From NCBI GenBank assembly GCA_016717205.1, contig JADKGC010000002.1, positions 248,001 through 312,000 of the forward strand: a stretch of 64,000 bases of DNA, given 5' to 3'. A model generated the notes under the pieces. It was not told the origin of the DNA and ran no database searches. It was given only the letters and a program-made list of their open reading frames with translations. This DNA is from Candidatus Flexifilum breve (GTDB taxonomy: Bacteria; Chloroflexota; Anaerolineae; Aggregatilineales; Phototrophicaceae). The translations under genes and the position numbers were made by a program. Shown one piece after another: positions 63,964 to 64,000 of the stretch. Positions within the stretch are counted from its first letter, which is position 1, and the number at the start of each line of letters is the position of its first letter.

Positions 63964-64000
63964 TTAACGCAGGATCGAGACCGTGATGGCGAACTCACCC
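63964..64000 (-). CDS. C-terminal end of an unidentified gene (partial)
   Basis: The minus strand reads GEFAITVSILR then a TAA stop at 63964-63966. A hairpin follows. Too little is visible to identify the protein, and the call rests on the stop followed by a terminator-like stem. Confidence 0.35.
   Translation of the reverse strand, partial: GEFAITVSILR

Overview
The window reads as a bacterial chromosome segment. It contains Gram-negative-type and Chloroflexota-like ABC transporter clusters, a tRNA-Arg gene and many mobile-element genes. The style of the solute-binding proteins and the YesM/YesN-type regulators suggests Chloroflexota (Anaerolineae), but this is inferred from protein style and not proven. 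No 16S or other marker gene is present.

Layout. (1) 1-10.5 kb: sugar/oligosaccharide uptake. A DUF5107-type protein is divergent from an AraC regulator, followed by an opp/dpp-type ABC transporter (binding protein, two permeases, two ATPases) and a GH36 alpha-galactosidase. (2) 10.5-11.4 kb: debris, namely a truncated duplicate of a trmO-like gene abutting a short RHS-core remnant. (3) 11.6-16.9 kb: a plasmid-like module with ParA, a ParB-like protein, a small protein and a Toprim/P-loop primase-helicase. It ends in paired inverted octamers that look like iterons. (4) 17-25 kb: a CUT1 sugar ABC transporter, a GH43-like hydrolase and a YesN/YesM two-component system, followed by trmO-like, pyridoxamine-oxidase-like and alpha/beta-hydrolase genes. 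(5) 26.9-54.6 kb: a large defence island in two convergent halves. The plus-strand half encodes a ~1334-aa partner protein, a 1934-aa helicase with a DUF1998 domain (DruE/DISARM-like) and a phospholipase-D/P-loop ATPase fusion. The minus-strand half runs from a PLD-SNF2 helicase through an HrgA-like HARE-HTH protein, an Eco57I-class adenine methyltransferase and several passenger genes to McrB and McrC. (6) 54.7-63.9 kb: mobile-element backbone with a sigma-like gene, a transposase remnant, a TPR protein, a Uma2 nuclease, HU-like and ribbon-helix-helix proteins, an oriT-like stem-loop cluster, a relaxase, an XRE repressor with its own operators, and a large serine recombinase that runs into a tRNA-Arg gene.

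The most interesting part is the defence island. All activities found in DISARM (SNF2 helicase, adenine methylase, DUF1998 helicase, PLD) are present, but they are split between two convergent operons with McrBC in the middle and are arranged as unusual fusions. Scars of the methyltransferase 3' end precede individual passenger genes, which suggests cassette-wise growth of the operon.

Six genes are broken by exactly one base, and each break is repaired by changing the length of a homopolymer or short run. Each of these is reported as one CDS. Sequencing or assembly indels are the likeliest explanation.
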